Assembly: GCA_016872775.1 (NCBI GenBank)
Contig: VGZA01000013.1
Location: 1 to 64,000, forward strand
Direction of reading: 5' to 3'
DNA from: Planctomycetota bacterium
GTDB lineage: Bacteria > Planctomycetota > Planctomycetia > Pirellulales > Pirellulaceae
DNA length: 64,000 nucleotides
Shown here: positions 18,582-27,986 of the stretch, in pieces
Numbering within the stretch: position 1 is the first letter of the stretch
Layout of the letters: each line of letters starts with the position of its first letter
Translations under genes and position numbers: made by a program
The notes under the pieces: generated by a model
Told to the model about the DNA's origin: nothing
Database searches by the model: none
Seen by the model: only the letters and a program-made list of their open reading frames with translations

Positions 18582-19928
18582 ATGTTTAAGCGTATTTTGA
18601 TAGCCAATCGCGGAGAGATTGCCCTGCGGATTATTCGCGCCTGCCGCGAACTGGGGATCGAAACGGTCGTGGTCTACAGCGAGGCGGATCGCGGGGCATC
18701 GTACCTCGAGCTGGCCGACGAGTCGTACTGCATCGGCCGCGCCAAGTCGGCCGAGAGTTACCTCAAGATCGACCGTGTGATCAGTGCCGCCGAAGTCGGC
18801 AATGTGGAGGCGATCCATCCCGGCTACGGTTTTCTGTCGGAAAACGCCCATTTCAATGAAGTCTGCCGGCGCTGCAAAATCGATTTCATTGGACCGTCCC
18901 CGGAGGCAATGGCCGCCTTGGGAGACAAGAACACCGCCAAAGCGATCGCCCGGGAGGCCAAGGTCCCGGTCGTGCCGGGCAGCGAGGGCCTGATCGAGGA
19001 CGACGACGGTGCGTTGCGGATCGCCCATGAAATTGGCTTCCCGGTCTTGATCAAGGCAACCGCCGGAGGCGGCGGCAAGGGGATGCGGGTGGCTGCCAAC
19101 GACCTGGCGCTGAAGTCGGCCCTGGAACAGGCGCGCAACGAGGCGAAAGCGGCATTCGGGAATCCGGGCGTGTACCTGGAAAAATATGTAGAACGGCCGC
19201 GGCACGTCGAGGTTCAAATCCTGGCCGACCATTATGGAAACGTCGTGCACTTGTGGGAACGGGATTGCTCCACGCAGCGGCGACATCAAAAGCTGATCGA
19301 AGAGAGCCCGGCTCCGAACCTGCCCGAAAAGACGCGCACCGCGATCTGCGAGGCCGCCGTAAGGTTGATCAAGAAGGCCAAGTATACGAACGCGGGCACG
19401 GTCGAATTTATCGTGGATCAGCAAGACAATTTTTATTTCATCGAAGTAAACGCCCGCATCCAGGTCGAGCATCCGGTATCCGAAATGGTTACGGGGGTGG
19501 ATCTCATCAAATCGCAGATCCGGGTTGCCGCCGGAGAGCCTTTACCGTTCAAGCAGAAGGATATCCGGGCCAGCGGCCACGCGATCGAATGTCGCATCAA
19601 CGCAGAGAATCCCCAGCGGGGATTCCAGCCGTGCCCGGGATCGATCAACCGCATTTTCATTCCCGGCGGCAAGGGCGTGCGATTCGACTCCCATGTGCAT
19701 GCGGGGTATGTCGTACCGCCATTTTACGATTCGATGATCGGCAAGTTGATCGTGCATCAGCCGACGCGCGCGGAAGCGATTGCCTGCATGCTGCGGGCGC
19801 TGGACGAATTGCGGGTCGAGGGAATTGCCACCACGGCGCCGTTCCTGAAAGAAGTCTTGCGGCACGCGAATTTCGCGTCGGGCACGATGGATACGAAGTT
19901 CGTCGAGCGTACGTTGCTATCAAGCTGA
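18582..19928 (+). CDS. accC: Acetyl-CoA carboxylase, biotin carboxylase subunit
   Basis: This 448-residue enzyme uses ATP and bicarbonate to carboxylate biotin on AccB. It has the N-terminal [18 protein letters not shown] signature, the ATP-grasp glycine-rich loop [12 protein letters not shown] near 160, and [14 protein letters not shown] near 285, where the family norm is [16 protein letters not shown]-terminal biotin carboxylase domain follows with [12 protein letters not shown]. The length is normal. It is the last gene of the peptidase-accB-accC operon and converges with the CphA-like pair 41 bp further on. Confidence 0.97.
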   Translation: MFKRILIANRGEIALRIIRACRELGIETVVVYSEADRGASYLELADESYCIGRAKSAESYLKIDRVISAAEVGNVEAIHPGYGFLSENAHFNEVCRRCKIDFIGPSPEAMAALGDKNTAKAIAREAKVPVVPGSEGLIEDDDGALRIAHEIGFPVLIKATAGGGGKGMRVAANDLALKSALEQARNEAKAAFGNPGVYLEKYVERPRHVEVQILADHYGNVVHLWERDCSTQRRHQKLIEESPAPNLPEKTRTAICEAAVRLIKKAKYTNAGTVEFIVDQQDNFYFIEVNARIQVEHPVSEMVTGVDLIKSQIRVAAGEPLPFKQKDIRASGHAIECRINAENPQRGFQPCPGSINRIFIPGGKGVRFDSHVHAGYVVPPFYDSMIGKLIVHQPTRAEAIACMLRALDELRVEGIATTAPFLKEVLRHANFASGTMDTKFVERTLLSS

Positions 19929-19969
19929 CGAAGACGTCAAATTGCCAATCGCAAAGTGGCGCTGTCCAA

Positions 19970-22138
19970 CTAGTCCGCCTCGGCATCCTGTGCGGGAAAC
20001 AGATTCAACGCGAGTCGCAACGCCTCGAGCGGCACTCCCAGGCTCCATGCGGCTGCGATTCCCGCAAGCACATTCGTGATCTGTCCGACTTCCGACGATG
20101 TGTGGATCAGGGGCACTTCGAGTAACGTTATCAAGCGGGTTTCCTCGACGCCGGTCGCCAACACAATCGCTCCGTCGCGGACAAACACGCAGCGACCGGC
20201 GGAGCCACGATGAGCGGCTAGCGCCGGCGACTGCGGCTCACGCGAAACGAAGATGACGCTTCCCTTGCAGGCGGAAGCCATTTCGACAACCAGCGGATCT
20301 TCCGCGTTCAACACCGCCACGCCATGCGGCAGGACCACGTCGACGACGCTCCGATCAAGCCGCACGCGATTCTCGAGTGTCTCCATCCCGTGCATCGGCA
20401 GCGTCTCGACAGGGCCCAGACTGGTGATAATCCCCACCTCACAGCGGTCGAATCCCAGCCCTTCGCGTCCGATCGTTTCCGCTCCCACGCAGAAAACCGC
20501 CGCCTCGACGATTGGGTTGAGCAACAAGCAGCGAGCGGCCTCCGATTCCGATTGCCCCGGCAAATCGCTGCAACGATCTCCCACCATAACGCGATGCGTC
20601 GTCACCAGTCCGATCACCCGATTGGTTGCGCGGAGCAGGTGGGCGACCAGACGGGCCGTGGTGTTGCGGCCCCGCGTGCCCGCTACAGCGATCAGCGGAA
20701 TGCGGCCGGTATCGCCCTTGGGAAAGAGCATCTCGACAATCGCGTCGCCGACGGGGCGCGGCTCGCCCTCGGTCGGTTCAATATGCATCCGCAGCCCCGG
20801 CCCGGCGTTCACTTCCACGATGGCGCCCCGCTGGTCTTCCAGCGAACGGCTGATGTCGATCGCGACGATGTCCACGCCGGCGATGTCCAGCCCGACGATC
20901 TTCGCCGCTTCGATCGCCCGGGCGGCAACTTCGGGGTGAACCCGATCGGTCACATCGGTGGACGTTCCACCCGTACTCAGGTTTCCATTGCGTCGGATCA
21001 GCGCGACACGACCCTGGGGCAGAACCGATTCGGGGGTGAACCCCTGCTCGGCCAGAACCTCCAGACCGATCGGATCGAGCTTGATGTAGCTGAGCACCGT
21101 GGCATGGCCGTCGCTGCGCCGGGGATCGCGGTTGACCTCGGCAACAAGCTGAGCAATCGTCGACGAGCCGTCGCCGATGACATGCGCTGGATGGCGGACG
21201 GCGGCGGCTACCATGCGGTCGCCGACCACCAGAACCCGATGGTCGATTCCCTCAATGAACTGCTCGACCATCAAGTATTCGCTTTCCAGACCGGCCGTAT
21301 CGTAGGCCTTGGCAATCTGTTCCCGCGTTCGCAGGTCGGTCTGCACACCGCGACCATGATTGCCGAATTGCGGTTTTACGACCACCGGCAGCCCCAGCGA
21401 CTGGGCCGCCTCCCAGGCCTCGTCAGCGCTGGAGACCGTTCGACCGTCCGGTACGGGAACGCCAGCGCTCTTCAAGAGCAGCCGCGTCAGCTCCTTATCC
21501 TGGGCGACCGCTTCAGCGATTGCGCTGGTGCGATCCGTTTCCGCGGTGCAGATGCGGCGGGCCTTCGCGCCGATTCCGAGCTGCACCAGGCTGTGCCTGT
21601 TCAGCCGCCGATACGGAATGCCTCGGCTCTTTGCCGCCTTGACAATCGCGAATGTGCTCGGCCCCAGGCGCACGTCATACGCCATTTCCTTTAATCGCGC
21701 AATTTCCACCGCAACATCGAATGGCCCGTCATCGATCGCGGCGAGGATCAGCTGGCGTCCGGTATCCAGGCAGGCGCGGGCCAGCGATTCCTCCTCGAAC
21801 TGAATCGCGACGCGGTAAACGCCATCCTCATCCAGTTCCCTGGCCCGGCCGTATCCGCAGGAGCTTCCGGCCAGCGCCTGGAGTTCCAGCGTGACATGCT
21901 CCAGAATATGGGCCATGTAGGTCCCACGTTCCAGGCGTTGAAAGAAACCACCTCGCTCGCCGACACTGCAGCGGTGTTCCACCAGAGTCGGCAGCCAGTT
22001 TTTGAGGCGATCGTTGAACCCCGGGATCAGTTCGGACGAGCGATCTCGCAGATCGCCCAGGTCAACGAGTACCTCTAGGACGGGGAAATTGGCCCAGTAA
22101 TTCGGGCCGTTCAGAGTCCAGATCCGACGAAAGTCCAT
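19970..22138 (-). CDS. Cyanophycin-synthetase-like protein: ATP-grasp intact, Mur-ligase half degenerate
   Basis: This 722-residue protein is collinear with CphA1 but lacks its C-terminal Mur domain. N domain at 1-160 (WTLNGPNYW) has AHILEHVTLE with H77, H81 and E85, resembling the primer-generating metal site recalled for CphA1. ATP-grasp runs from about 205 to 475, with VVVKPQFGNHGRG, DHRVLVVGDRMVA, GNLSTGGTSTDVTD and VEVNAGPGLRMH all well kept. The Mur-like region begins near 485, but its P-loop reads GTRGRNTT instead of GTNGKTTT, and the chain ends before the TPGRMNLF-type domain. In CphA1, ATP-grasp adds Asp to the backbone and the Mur half adds Arg. This protein could do only the first step alone. 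It lies 6 bp downstream of its paralogue. It may correspond to what is called CphA-prime in proteobacteria. Confidence 0.88.
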   Translation of the reverse strand: MDFRRIWTLNGPNYWANFPVLEVLVDLGDLRDRSSELIPGFNDRLKNWLPTLVEHRCSVGERGGFFQRLERGTYMAHILEHVTLELQALAGSSCGYGRARELDEDGVYRVAIQFEEESLARACLDTGRQLILAAIDDGPFDVAVEIARLKEMAYDVRLGPSTFAIVKAAKSRGIPYRRLNRHSLVQLGIGAKARRICTAETDRTSAIAEAVAQDKELTRLLLKSAGVPVPDGRTVSSADEAWEAAQSLGLPVVVKPQFGNHGRGVQTDLRTREQIAKAYDTAGLESEYLMVEQFIEGIDHRVLVVGDRMVAAAVRHPAHVIGDGSSTIAQLVAEVNRDPRRSDGHATVLSYIKLDPIGLEVLAEQGFTPESVLPQGRVALIRRNGNLSTGGTSTDVTDRVHPEVAARAIEAAKIVGLDIAGVDIVAIDISRSLEDQRGAIVEVNAGPGLRMHIEPTEGEPRPVGDAIVEMLFPKGDTGRIPLIAVAGTRGRNTTARLVAHLLRATNRVIGLVTTHRVMVGDRCSDLPGQSESEAARCLLLNPIVEAAVFCVGAETIGREGLGFDRCEVGIITSLGPVETLPMHGMETLENRVRLDRSVVDVVLPHGVAVLNAEDPLVVEMASACKGSVIFVSREPQSPALAAHRGSAGRCVFVRDGAIVLATGVEETRLITLLEVPLIHTSSEVGQITNVLAGIAAAWSLGVPLEALRLALNLFPAQDAEAD

Positions 22139-22144
22139 TGTTGA

Positions 22145-24421
22145 TCAGGATTGGCCTGGTTGTGCCGGCACGACGGCGGGCACCGCCGGCGCGGGATCCA
22201 ATGAGGCTTTCATCGTGACTTCGTGGATATCGACATCACTGGCCAGATGTCGGTTCACCAGCGCGACTGCCTCGTCGATCGTATCGGCCTGCAGTAACAA
22301 CAGGTCGCCGGGCCGGAGGCTCTTCAATGCCTGTTCCGCCGCATTTTCCCAACCCTGGATCGATTGCGCGTCGCGGACCCGTCTCCCGTGCGTCAGGCCT
22401 TGTTGAAACAACCGCATGATGTCGCCCGGTTCGCGGCCCCGCACATACTGATCTTCGTAAATCAGCACGCGATCAAAGGCGTTGCCCAACATTTCCCCCT
22501 GACGAATCATGTCGCTGTCGCGACGATCGCCTGCGGCCGAGTAAACCGCCACGCGATTGCGATGGGGGAACAGGGCCAGCGCATCGAGCATCGCGGCCAG
22601 CGAGGAAGTATTGTGACCGTAATCGACGACGACCGTCGCGCCGCCCATCTCCAGCAGATTGAATCGGCCGGGCGACGTGTCGATGCTGGCGGCGAAAGAC
22701 TCCAGGCCATTACGAATAATCTCGGCCGGCGTGCCCAACGCCCAATTTGCCGCGGTGGTCGCCAATGCGTTTTCGACTTGAAAGAGAATCCGTCCACCGT
22801 GGGTCAACGGTATGCGATCGACAGAGAGCAGGGGGATCTCCAGGCTGCCCTCCGCCAGCACCATGAAATTATCCCGCACGAACACCACACGGCCGCCCGC
22901 GGCGCGATGCTCGACCATCACCGGATGGTCCGCGTCCAGGCAAAAGAAAATCGTATTGCCCGGACAATGCGACGCCATTTCCGCCACGAGCGGATCGTCA
23001 GCTTTCAGGACGGCTGTGCCGCTCTTGGACACCGCGGTCACGATGATCCGCTTCACGCGTGCCAACTGCTGGGGAGTATGAATGTCGTTCAGACCCAGAT
23101 GATCTCCCTCGCCGATATTCATCACCACCGCCACGTCGCATCGGTCGAACGCCAACCCTTCACGCAACATGCCCCCGCGAGCGGTCTCCAGGATCGCGGC
23201 GTCGATCGTCGGATTCATCAGTACATTGCGAGCGCTTCTCGGCCCACTGCAATCGTCGTGATCAATGCGGCGACCATTCACGTAGATGCCGTCCGTACAA
23301 GTCATGCCAACACGCTTTCCGGTCAACGCCACCGTATGAGCGATCATGCGCGTGGTCGTGGTCTTGCCGTTCGTGCCGGTGACACAGGCGATCGGGATCC
23401 GACCATTCTGATGGCCCGGAAACATGGTTTCGATAATCGCACTGCCAATTCTCTGGGCGACCGTCGGCGAAATCCCGCACAGCGCGTCGAGGTCCGGTTG
23501 CACCGCCACTTCCAGTACCCGCATCGGTTCGTTCAATTCGCGGCTGGCAATCCGCACCATGCCGATATCGAGTCCGACCGCACGGACTGCGTCGACCGCC
23601 TGACTCGTCCATTCCGAAGTCAGACTCCCCGTAACGTCCCGAAGCTGCTCGTCGTCGTGACGCACTCCCACCACCGCCTGACCACCGATGACCAGCAAGG
23701 AAAAGTGCGGGTCGCCGCTTTCGGCAAACGCAATGCCCGCGGACTTCAGCAACGAACAGGTCGTCTCGGCCTGACCGGCGATCGTTTCCGCGATCGCACT
23801 CGTGCGATCGCTCCTATTCGACATGAAGCGTCTCTGGCGGGATCCCCACCCCAGCTGCTGAAACTGGTCAGTCGGCAATCGAAGCATCGGTACGCCGTTG
23901 GCCCGTGCTGCCAGCGCCAATTCGCGCTGCAACGCCGTGGGACGACAGTCACGCCAATGCGCATTCAGTTGTTCCACCGCCGCCGCGACGTCGAACGGTG
24001 CGCCGCTGGCGACCGCAGCGATGAACCGCTCTGCGGTCTCCAGGCATTCGCGCGCCAGCGACTCGAATTCAAAGCCGATCACCACCTTGTACAGACAAGG
24101 CTCACTTCCCCGCTCGACGTGAACGTGGCAGACCCTCGTTCCTGAAATGACCGACTGAAGTTCATTCGCGCATCGCCCCACCAGCCGAGCCGCATCGACC
24201 TCGTCGTGAAATGGCAACTCGTCAGCACGATGGCAGGCGACGCCACAGGCGCCATGCAGCGTGGCGCAGAATTGCATTAACCGCTCGCGAACCGTCGGGA
24301 CAACCAGCTCCGCCTGCTCCGTCGACGAAATCGCCAGCCACGCTTCCAAGCTCGGAGACGTTGTCCACAAATTCGGTCCACGCAAATGAAGAACTTTCCG
24401 AAGTTCCATAACAAGATGCAT
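22145..24421 (-). CDS. Cyanophycin-synthetase-like protein: Mur-ligase intact, ATP-grasp half collapsed
   Basis: The product has 758 residues from ATG 24421; an upstream TTG at 24505 is less likely, and ATG 24409 also fits. The N-terminus ELRKVLHLRGPNLW matches CphA. The HxxxHxxxE motif of its neighbour is lost here (ARLVGRCANELQ). Between DRTSAIAE (about 205) and the P-loop there are only about 140 residues, against about 280 in the neighbour. The ATP-grasp signature blocks are gone apart from FSLLVIGGQAVVGV and traces of the end. The Mur half is intact: GTNGKTTTTRMIAH near 348, ETARGGMLREGLAFDRCDV, SPGRFNLLEMGG near 585, VVDYGHN and AAGDRRDSD. It should catalyse ATP-dependent amide formation, Arg addition in the canonical enzyme. 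It is first in a two-gene operon, divergent from the ABC exporter. Confidence 0.88.
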   Translation of the reverse strand: MHLVMELRKVLHLRGPNLWTTSPSLEAWLAISSTEQAELVVPTVRERLMQFCATLHGACGVACHRADELPFHDEVDAARLVGRCANELQSVISGTRVCHVHVERGSEPCLYKVVIGFEFESLARECLETAERFIAAVASGAPFDVAAAVEQLNAHWRDCRPTALQRELALAARANGVPMLRLPTDQFQQLGWGSRQRRFMSNRSDRTSAIAETIAGQAETTCSLLKSAGIAFAESGDPHFSLLVIGGQAVVGVRHDDEQLRDVTGSLTSEWTSQAVDAVRAVGLDIGMVRIASRELNEPMRVLEVAVQPDLDALCGISPTVAQRIGSAIIETMFPGHQNGRIPIACVTGTNGKTTTTRMIAHTVALTGKRVGMTCTDGIYVNGRRIDHDDCSGPRSARNVLMNPTIDAAILETARGGMLREGLAFDRCDVAVVMNIGEGDHLGLNDIHTPQQLARVKRIIVTAVSKSGTAVLKADDPLVAEMASHCPGNTIFFCLDADHPVMVEHRAAGGRVVFVRDNFMVLAEGSLEIPLLSVDRIPLTHGGRILFQVENALATTAANWALGTPAEIIRNGLESFAASIDTSPGRFNLLEMGGATVVVDYGHNTSSLAAMLDALALFPHRNRVAVYSAAGDRRDSDMIRQGEMLGNAFDRVLIYEDQYVRGREPGDIMRLFQQGLTHGRRVRDAQSIQGWENAAEQALKSLRPGDLLLLQADTIDEAVALVNRHLASDVDIHEVTMKASLDPAPAVPAVVPAQPGQS

Positions 24422-25117
24422 TAACCTCACAAGAGCTGCGATTCGCTTCGCCCATCCACGGTTCCCTGGACCCTCTGGCCTATGCCGCGGAACAACGAGG
24501 CGCAATCGCGACTCAGATTGATTGTCAGTTTCTCGAAGAGGGTGTCACTCGCGATTTGTATAACGATCGGATCGCGTCCACTCGTCCATGCCAGACGCAC
24601 AATGCGGCGATGTTTGGCGGGATGCTTCGTTGGTGGGTCGGTCGTTCGGCGATTTCAGTTTCAAGGACTAATGTATCGCAAGCGGGGTGTCGTACGATAG
24701 CCTCGGAACCTAGAAATTTGAACATGCCCCTCAAATCGGTGGGTTCTGCAAGCCGGAAAAGTCGACTTTCGGCAAATGCAAGTTCATCCATGATAGTTAG
24801 GGGGCACGAACTCTGCTTCCGGTCACCTTGAAAAAATGATCGGGCGGAGCAAACTAGTGCCGAGCATCTCCTACAATTCATCGATTCCTGTCGACCGGTT
24901 AGCTCGACGTCTTGTTGATTCCAATACGAACGTCCGGCCTGGGTGGGTCGGGTTAATTATTATCCGCGAAAGGCAAAAATCCAGGGCAAAATCGCTGCAT
25001 TGATTCTCTCGATACCGATAGTATTTTCGGACGGTCGGATCGTGGCCCCCCCACGTTGCCCCTTTCTCCAAGTCCTGTTTTTTCCCCCAACCCGAACCCC
25101 GAAAACGATATCCGCAA
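24422..25117. other. Divergent intergenic region between CphA-like pair and ABC exporter
   Basis: This 696-bp stretch lies between the minus-strand CphA-like operon and the plus-strand ABC-DUF1854 operon. It presumably holds both promoters. A weak plus-strand match, TTGATT at 25000-25005 and TATTTT at 25022-25027, has a 16-base spacer. I found no conserved coding content or repeat. Its size exceeds that of most gaps in the window, leaving room for regulation of both operons. Confidence 0.6.
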
Positions 25118-27373
25118 GTGGCAGACACTGACCGCAACCCCGAAATCTGGGAAAACTTGCCTGCCGAGCATCGTGCCGCGCTGGAATCCCGTCTCGAACC
25201 GGGGGAAAAGTTGTTCGCGGCGTTCGTCACGGACCTGGATCAGCGACTGCGATACCGGGCCGAAACCGTGGTGTTGACCAACCGCCGAGTGTTAGGCATT
25301 CCTTCCCAGAATTCGCCGCGGGAGTCAATGCCGATCGACAGTTGGGAATATCCACTCGCTCAGGCTTTTCGGATCGGGGAACACGGCGGGTTGGGGATGT
25401 TGGAATTGCTGGGAGGAGAGGGGCGGCTTGGAATCTGGCGATTCACCGGAAATCGCACCCACGACGCGAATCGACTTGTGTCGCGCTTTCGCATGCTGGA
25501 TCCGCGCGGAGCCGGTCATGTCGAAACGGTGTTGTCGGTCTGTCCGCGTTGTGGCGGTGTCTTGAGTCCGGAAGGGGAATGTGCCGGCTGTGCCACGGCG
25601 CTGCAACCGCCCGCTTCCAAGTCGCTGATCCGGCTGATGCGGTTTGCGCGTCACCGGGCCGGATCGATTCTGGCCGGGTTTATTCTGCTGATGGCGAGTA
25701 TTGGGGCCGGACTGGTACCGCCCTATCTGGTCGGGCCATTGACGGAAGAAGTGTTGTTGCCGCTCAAGGAGGGACAATCGATTCCCGCGGGGCTGCCCGC
25801 AACCTATTTGAGTCTGCTGCTGGTCACCGCGCTTTTAGCCTGGCTGCTGGGCTGGGCGCGCAATTTTGTGCTCGGCAAGGTCAGCGAGCAGATCAGTGCC
25901 GATCTGCGAAACGAATCGTATTCACACCTGCAAAAATTGTCGCTGGAGTTCTTCGGCGGTCAGCGGACGGGGGACCTGATCTCGCGGATCAGCAGTGACA
26001 CCGACCGCATCTGTCAATTCCTGTCGACCGACGCTCTGGAGTTCTTTGCCGACGCGGTGATGATTGCATTGACGGCGGTGATCCTATTCAGCATCAACGC
26101 CTGGCTCGCGGCGGTTACGCTCGTACCGCTGCTGCCTGTCGCCTGGCTGGTACAGAAAGTTCGCGCTCGGGTCCGCCACGGTTATGCGCGAGGAATGACC
26201 GCCTGGAGCGACATGGTGAGCGTATTGGCCGACACGATTCCGGGGATTCGCGTGGTCAAGGCGTTCGCACAGGAACAGCGCGAGATTGAGCGTTTCCGAC
26301 GCAGCAACACGCACGTGTTGGACCTTAATAACCGCGTGAATCGCTGGTGGGCATTCTTCCGCGCTACCGTTCCGTTTTTCACCGAATGTGGCGTCTTGAT
26401 CGTCTATGGCATGGGAATCTGGCTGGTCCTCCACCAGGAACTCAAAGTGGGCGTGATTTTTCAATTCCTGCTGTACATCGGCATGTTTTATGTGCGGTTC
26501 GAATCGATGAGCCGTATCACGGCCGCGGCGCAGCGCGCGGCCGCATCGGCGCACAGGATTTTTGATATTCTCGATCGAGTCCCCAGTGTTCCGGAACCGG
26601 TGCGCCCCATTCAACCGGGCACGGTTCGCGGCGAAATCGAGCTGCGGGACGTGCGCTTCCGTTACGGAAAACGGGAAGTGATTCACGGCATTAACTTGAA
26701 GGTCCAGCCCGGTGAAATGGTGGGGCTGGTTGGCCCGAGTGGCGCCGGCAAGAGCACCCTGGTGAATCTGGTCTGTCGCTTCTACGACGTCGGCGAGGGC
26801 GCCATACTCGTGGACGGTGTCGACATCCGTTCCTTCCCGGTTGAAGCGTACCGCAGGAATATTGGAATCGTTCTGCAGGAACCGTTCCTGTTCTTCGGCA
26901 CGATCGCCGAGAACATCGCGTACGGCCGCCCCGAGGCCAGCCATGCCGAGATCGTCGCCGCGGCGCGGGCCGCTTTCGCGCACGACTTCATCCTGCGGTT
27001 GCCTGATGGCTACGATTCGCTGGTCGGTGAGCGAGGCCAGGCACTGTCGGGCGGCGAACGGCAAAGGATCTCCATCGCCCGGGCTCTGCTGACCGACCCT
27101 CGCATCCTGATTCTCGACGAGGCTACCTCGTCGGTCGATACGGAAACCGAACGGGAAATCCAGGCCGCCCTCAATACGCTCGTCCAAGGCCGCACCACAC
27201 TGGCAATCGCGCACCGCTTGAGCACCCTGCGGAAAGCGAACCGGCTGGTCGTAATCGAATCGGGCAAGATCGTGGAAACGGGAACTCACGAGGAATTGTT
27301 CCATCGCGATGGAACCTACGCGCGGCTGGTCCACGCCCAGATGGAAATGTCGCAGCAGATCGGCATCGGATAA
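25118..27373 (+). CDS. ABC exporter with PH-like and zinc-ribbon N-terminal extension
   Basis: The 751-residue product starts with GTG. Residues about 1-140 form a PH-like or bacterial-PH-like region (EPGEKLFAAF, TNRRVLGI). A zinc ribbon CPRCGG with CAGC follows near 145-165. Type I exporter membrane segments lie at about 180-475. The nucleotide-binding domain (about 500-740) has Walker A GPSGAGKST, signature LSGGERQRIS, Walker B ILILDEATS and the H-loop AHR. It is a full half-transporter expected to form a homodimer. The N-terminal extension is unusual for ABC exporters. It is followed after 12 bp by a DUF1854 gene and is divergent from two CphA-like genes. I recall RefSeq families naming such a pair as cyanophycin-metabolism-associated. 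The substrate is unknown; a peptide related to the CphA product is inference. Confidence 0.9.
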   Translation: MADTDRNPEIWENLPAEHRAALESRLEPGEKLFAAFVTDLDQRLRYRAETVVLTNRRVLGIPSQNSPRESMPIDSWEYPLAQAFRIGEHGGLGMLELLGGEGRLGIWRFTGNRTHDANRLVSRFRMLDPRGAGHVETVLSVCPRCGGVLSPEGECAGCATALQPPASKSLIRLMRFARHRAGSILAGFILLMASIGAGLVPPYLVGPLTEEVLLPLKEGQSIPAGLPATYLSLLLVTALLAWLLGWARNFVLGKVSEQISADLRNESYSHLQKLSLEFFGGQRTGDLISRISSDTDRICQFLSTDALEFFADAVMIALTAVILFSINAWLAAVTLVPLLPVAWLVQKVRARVRHGYARGMTAWSDMVSVLADTIPGIRVVKAFAQEQREIERFRRSNTHVLDLNNRVNRWWAFFRATVPFFTECGVLIVYGMGIWLVLHQELKVGVIFQFLLYIGMFYVRFESMSRITAAAQRAAASAHRIFDILDRVPSVPEPVRPIQPGTVRGEIELRDVRFRYGKREVIHGINLKVQPGEMVGLVGPSGAGKSTLVNLVCRFYDVGEGAILVDGVDIRSFPVEAYRRNIGIVLQEPFLFFGTIAENIAYGRPEASHAEIVAAARAAFAHDFILRLPDGYDSLVGERGQALSGGERQRISIARALLTDPRILILDEATSSVDTETEREIQAALNTLVQGRTTLAIAHRLSTLRKANRLVVIESGKIVETGTHEELFHRDGTYARLVHAQMEMSQQIGIG

Positions 27374-27385
27374 CGAGAACAGACC

Positions 27386-27862
27386 ATGCAACCGTTGAGT
27401 CCGGAACAGATTCGCGTCGAACGAGACAGCTGGGGCAAACTGATGTGCCGTTTGCCCGACGGTCAATCGGTTGCGATCACCGCCCAGCACCTGTTCCCGA
27501 TTTCGGACCCCGCGCATTGGGTCTCCTTGCGCGGACCCCAGGGCAAGGAACTGGCATGCCTTGAATCGTTGCAGTTTCTCGATCCGGCCTCGCGTGCGCT
27601 CGTCGAACAGGAGCTGGCAAGTCTGGAGTTTTTCCCGGTTATTGAACGCGTGCGAAGCGTTTCGAGCCTATCCGAGCCGTGCGAATGGACGGTCGTAACC
27701 GATCGGGGTGAAACTCGATTTGTACTGAAAAGTGAGGACGACGTCCGACGGCTGGGGCCGCACCAGGCGGTGATCGTCGATGCGCATGGAATCCGCTATC
27801 TGGTCCCTGACGCGAGAAAACTCGACGCCCGCAGCCGACAATATGTTGAGTGGTATCTATAA
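27386..27862 (+). CDS. DUF1854 domain-containing protein
   Basis: This 158-residue cytoplasmic protein has no signal or membrane segment. The content matches DUF1854: RDSWGKLMCRLPDG near the start, FPISDPAHWVSL, a central VIERVRSVSS linker, then WTVVTDRGETRFVLKSEDDVRRL and the ending DARSRQYVEWYL. It follows the ABC exporter gene by 12 bp and is surely co-transcribed. DUF1854 has no proven biochemical role. Its regular pairing with this exporter type near cphA genes suggests an accessory or regulatory subunit, which is inference from context. Confidence 0.88.
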   Translation: MQPLSPEQIRVERDSWGKLMCRLPDGQSVAITAQHLFPISDPAHWVSLRGPQGKELACLESLQFLDPASRALVEQELASLEFFPVIERVRSVSSLSEPCEWTVVTDRGETRFVLKSEDDVRRLGPHQAVIVDAHGIRYLVPDARKLDARSRQYVEWYL

Positions 27863-27986
27863 ACGCCCGGCCCTTGTGAGTCGCGGAGCAGCCACCTAGT
27901 ATGGGATCGTTGTCCCTGGTCGTAAGCCGCGCCCTCCCGGGGGCTGAATTTCCGAAGCATCTGCTGATTGGAGGGGAACTTTTCCT

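Noticed and set aside
22364-24145. Long plus-strand open frame (593 codons) antisense to the Mur-type CphA-like gene
   Set aside because: No family content and His/Arg-rich; the minus strand has an intact Mur ligase.
26084-27517. Minus-strand open frame (477 codons) across the ABC exporter
   Set aside because: Antisense shadow; all ABC motifs are on the plus strand.
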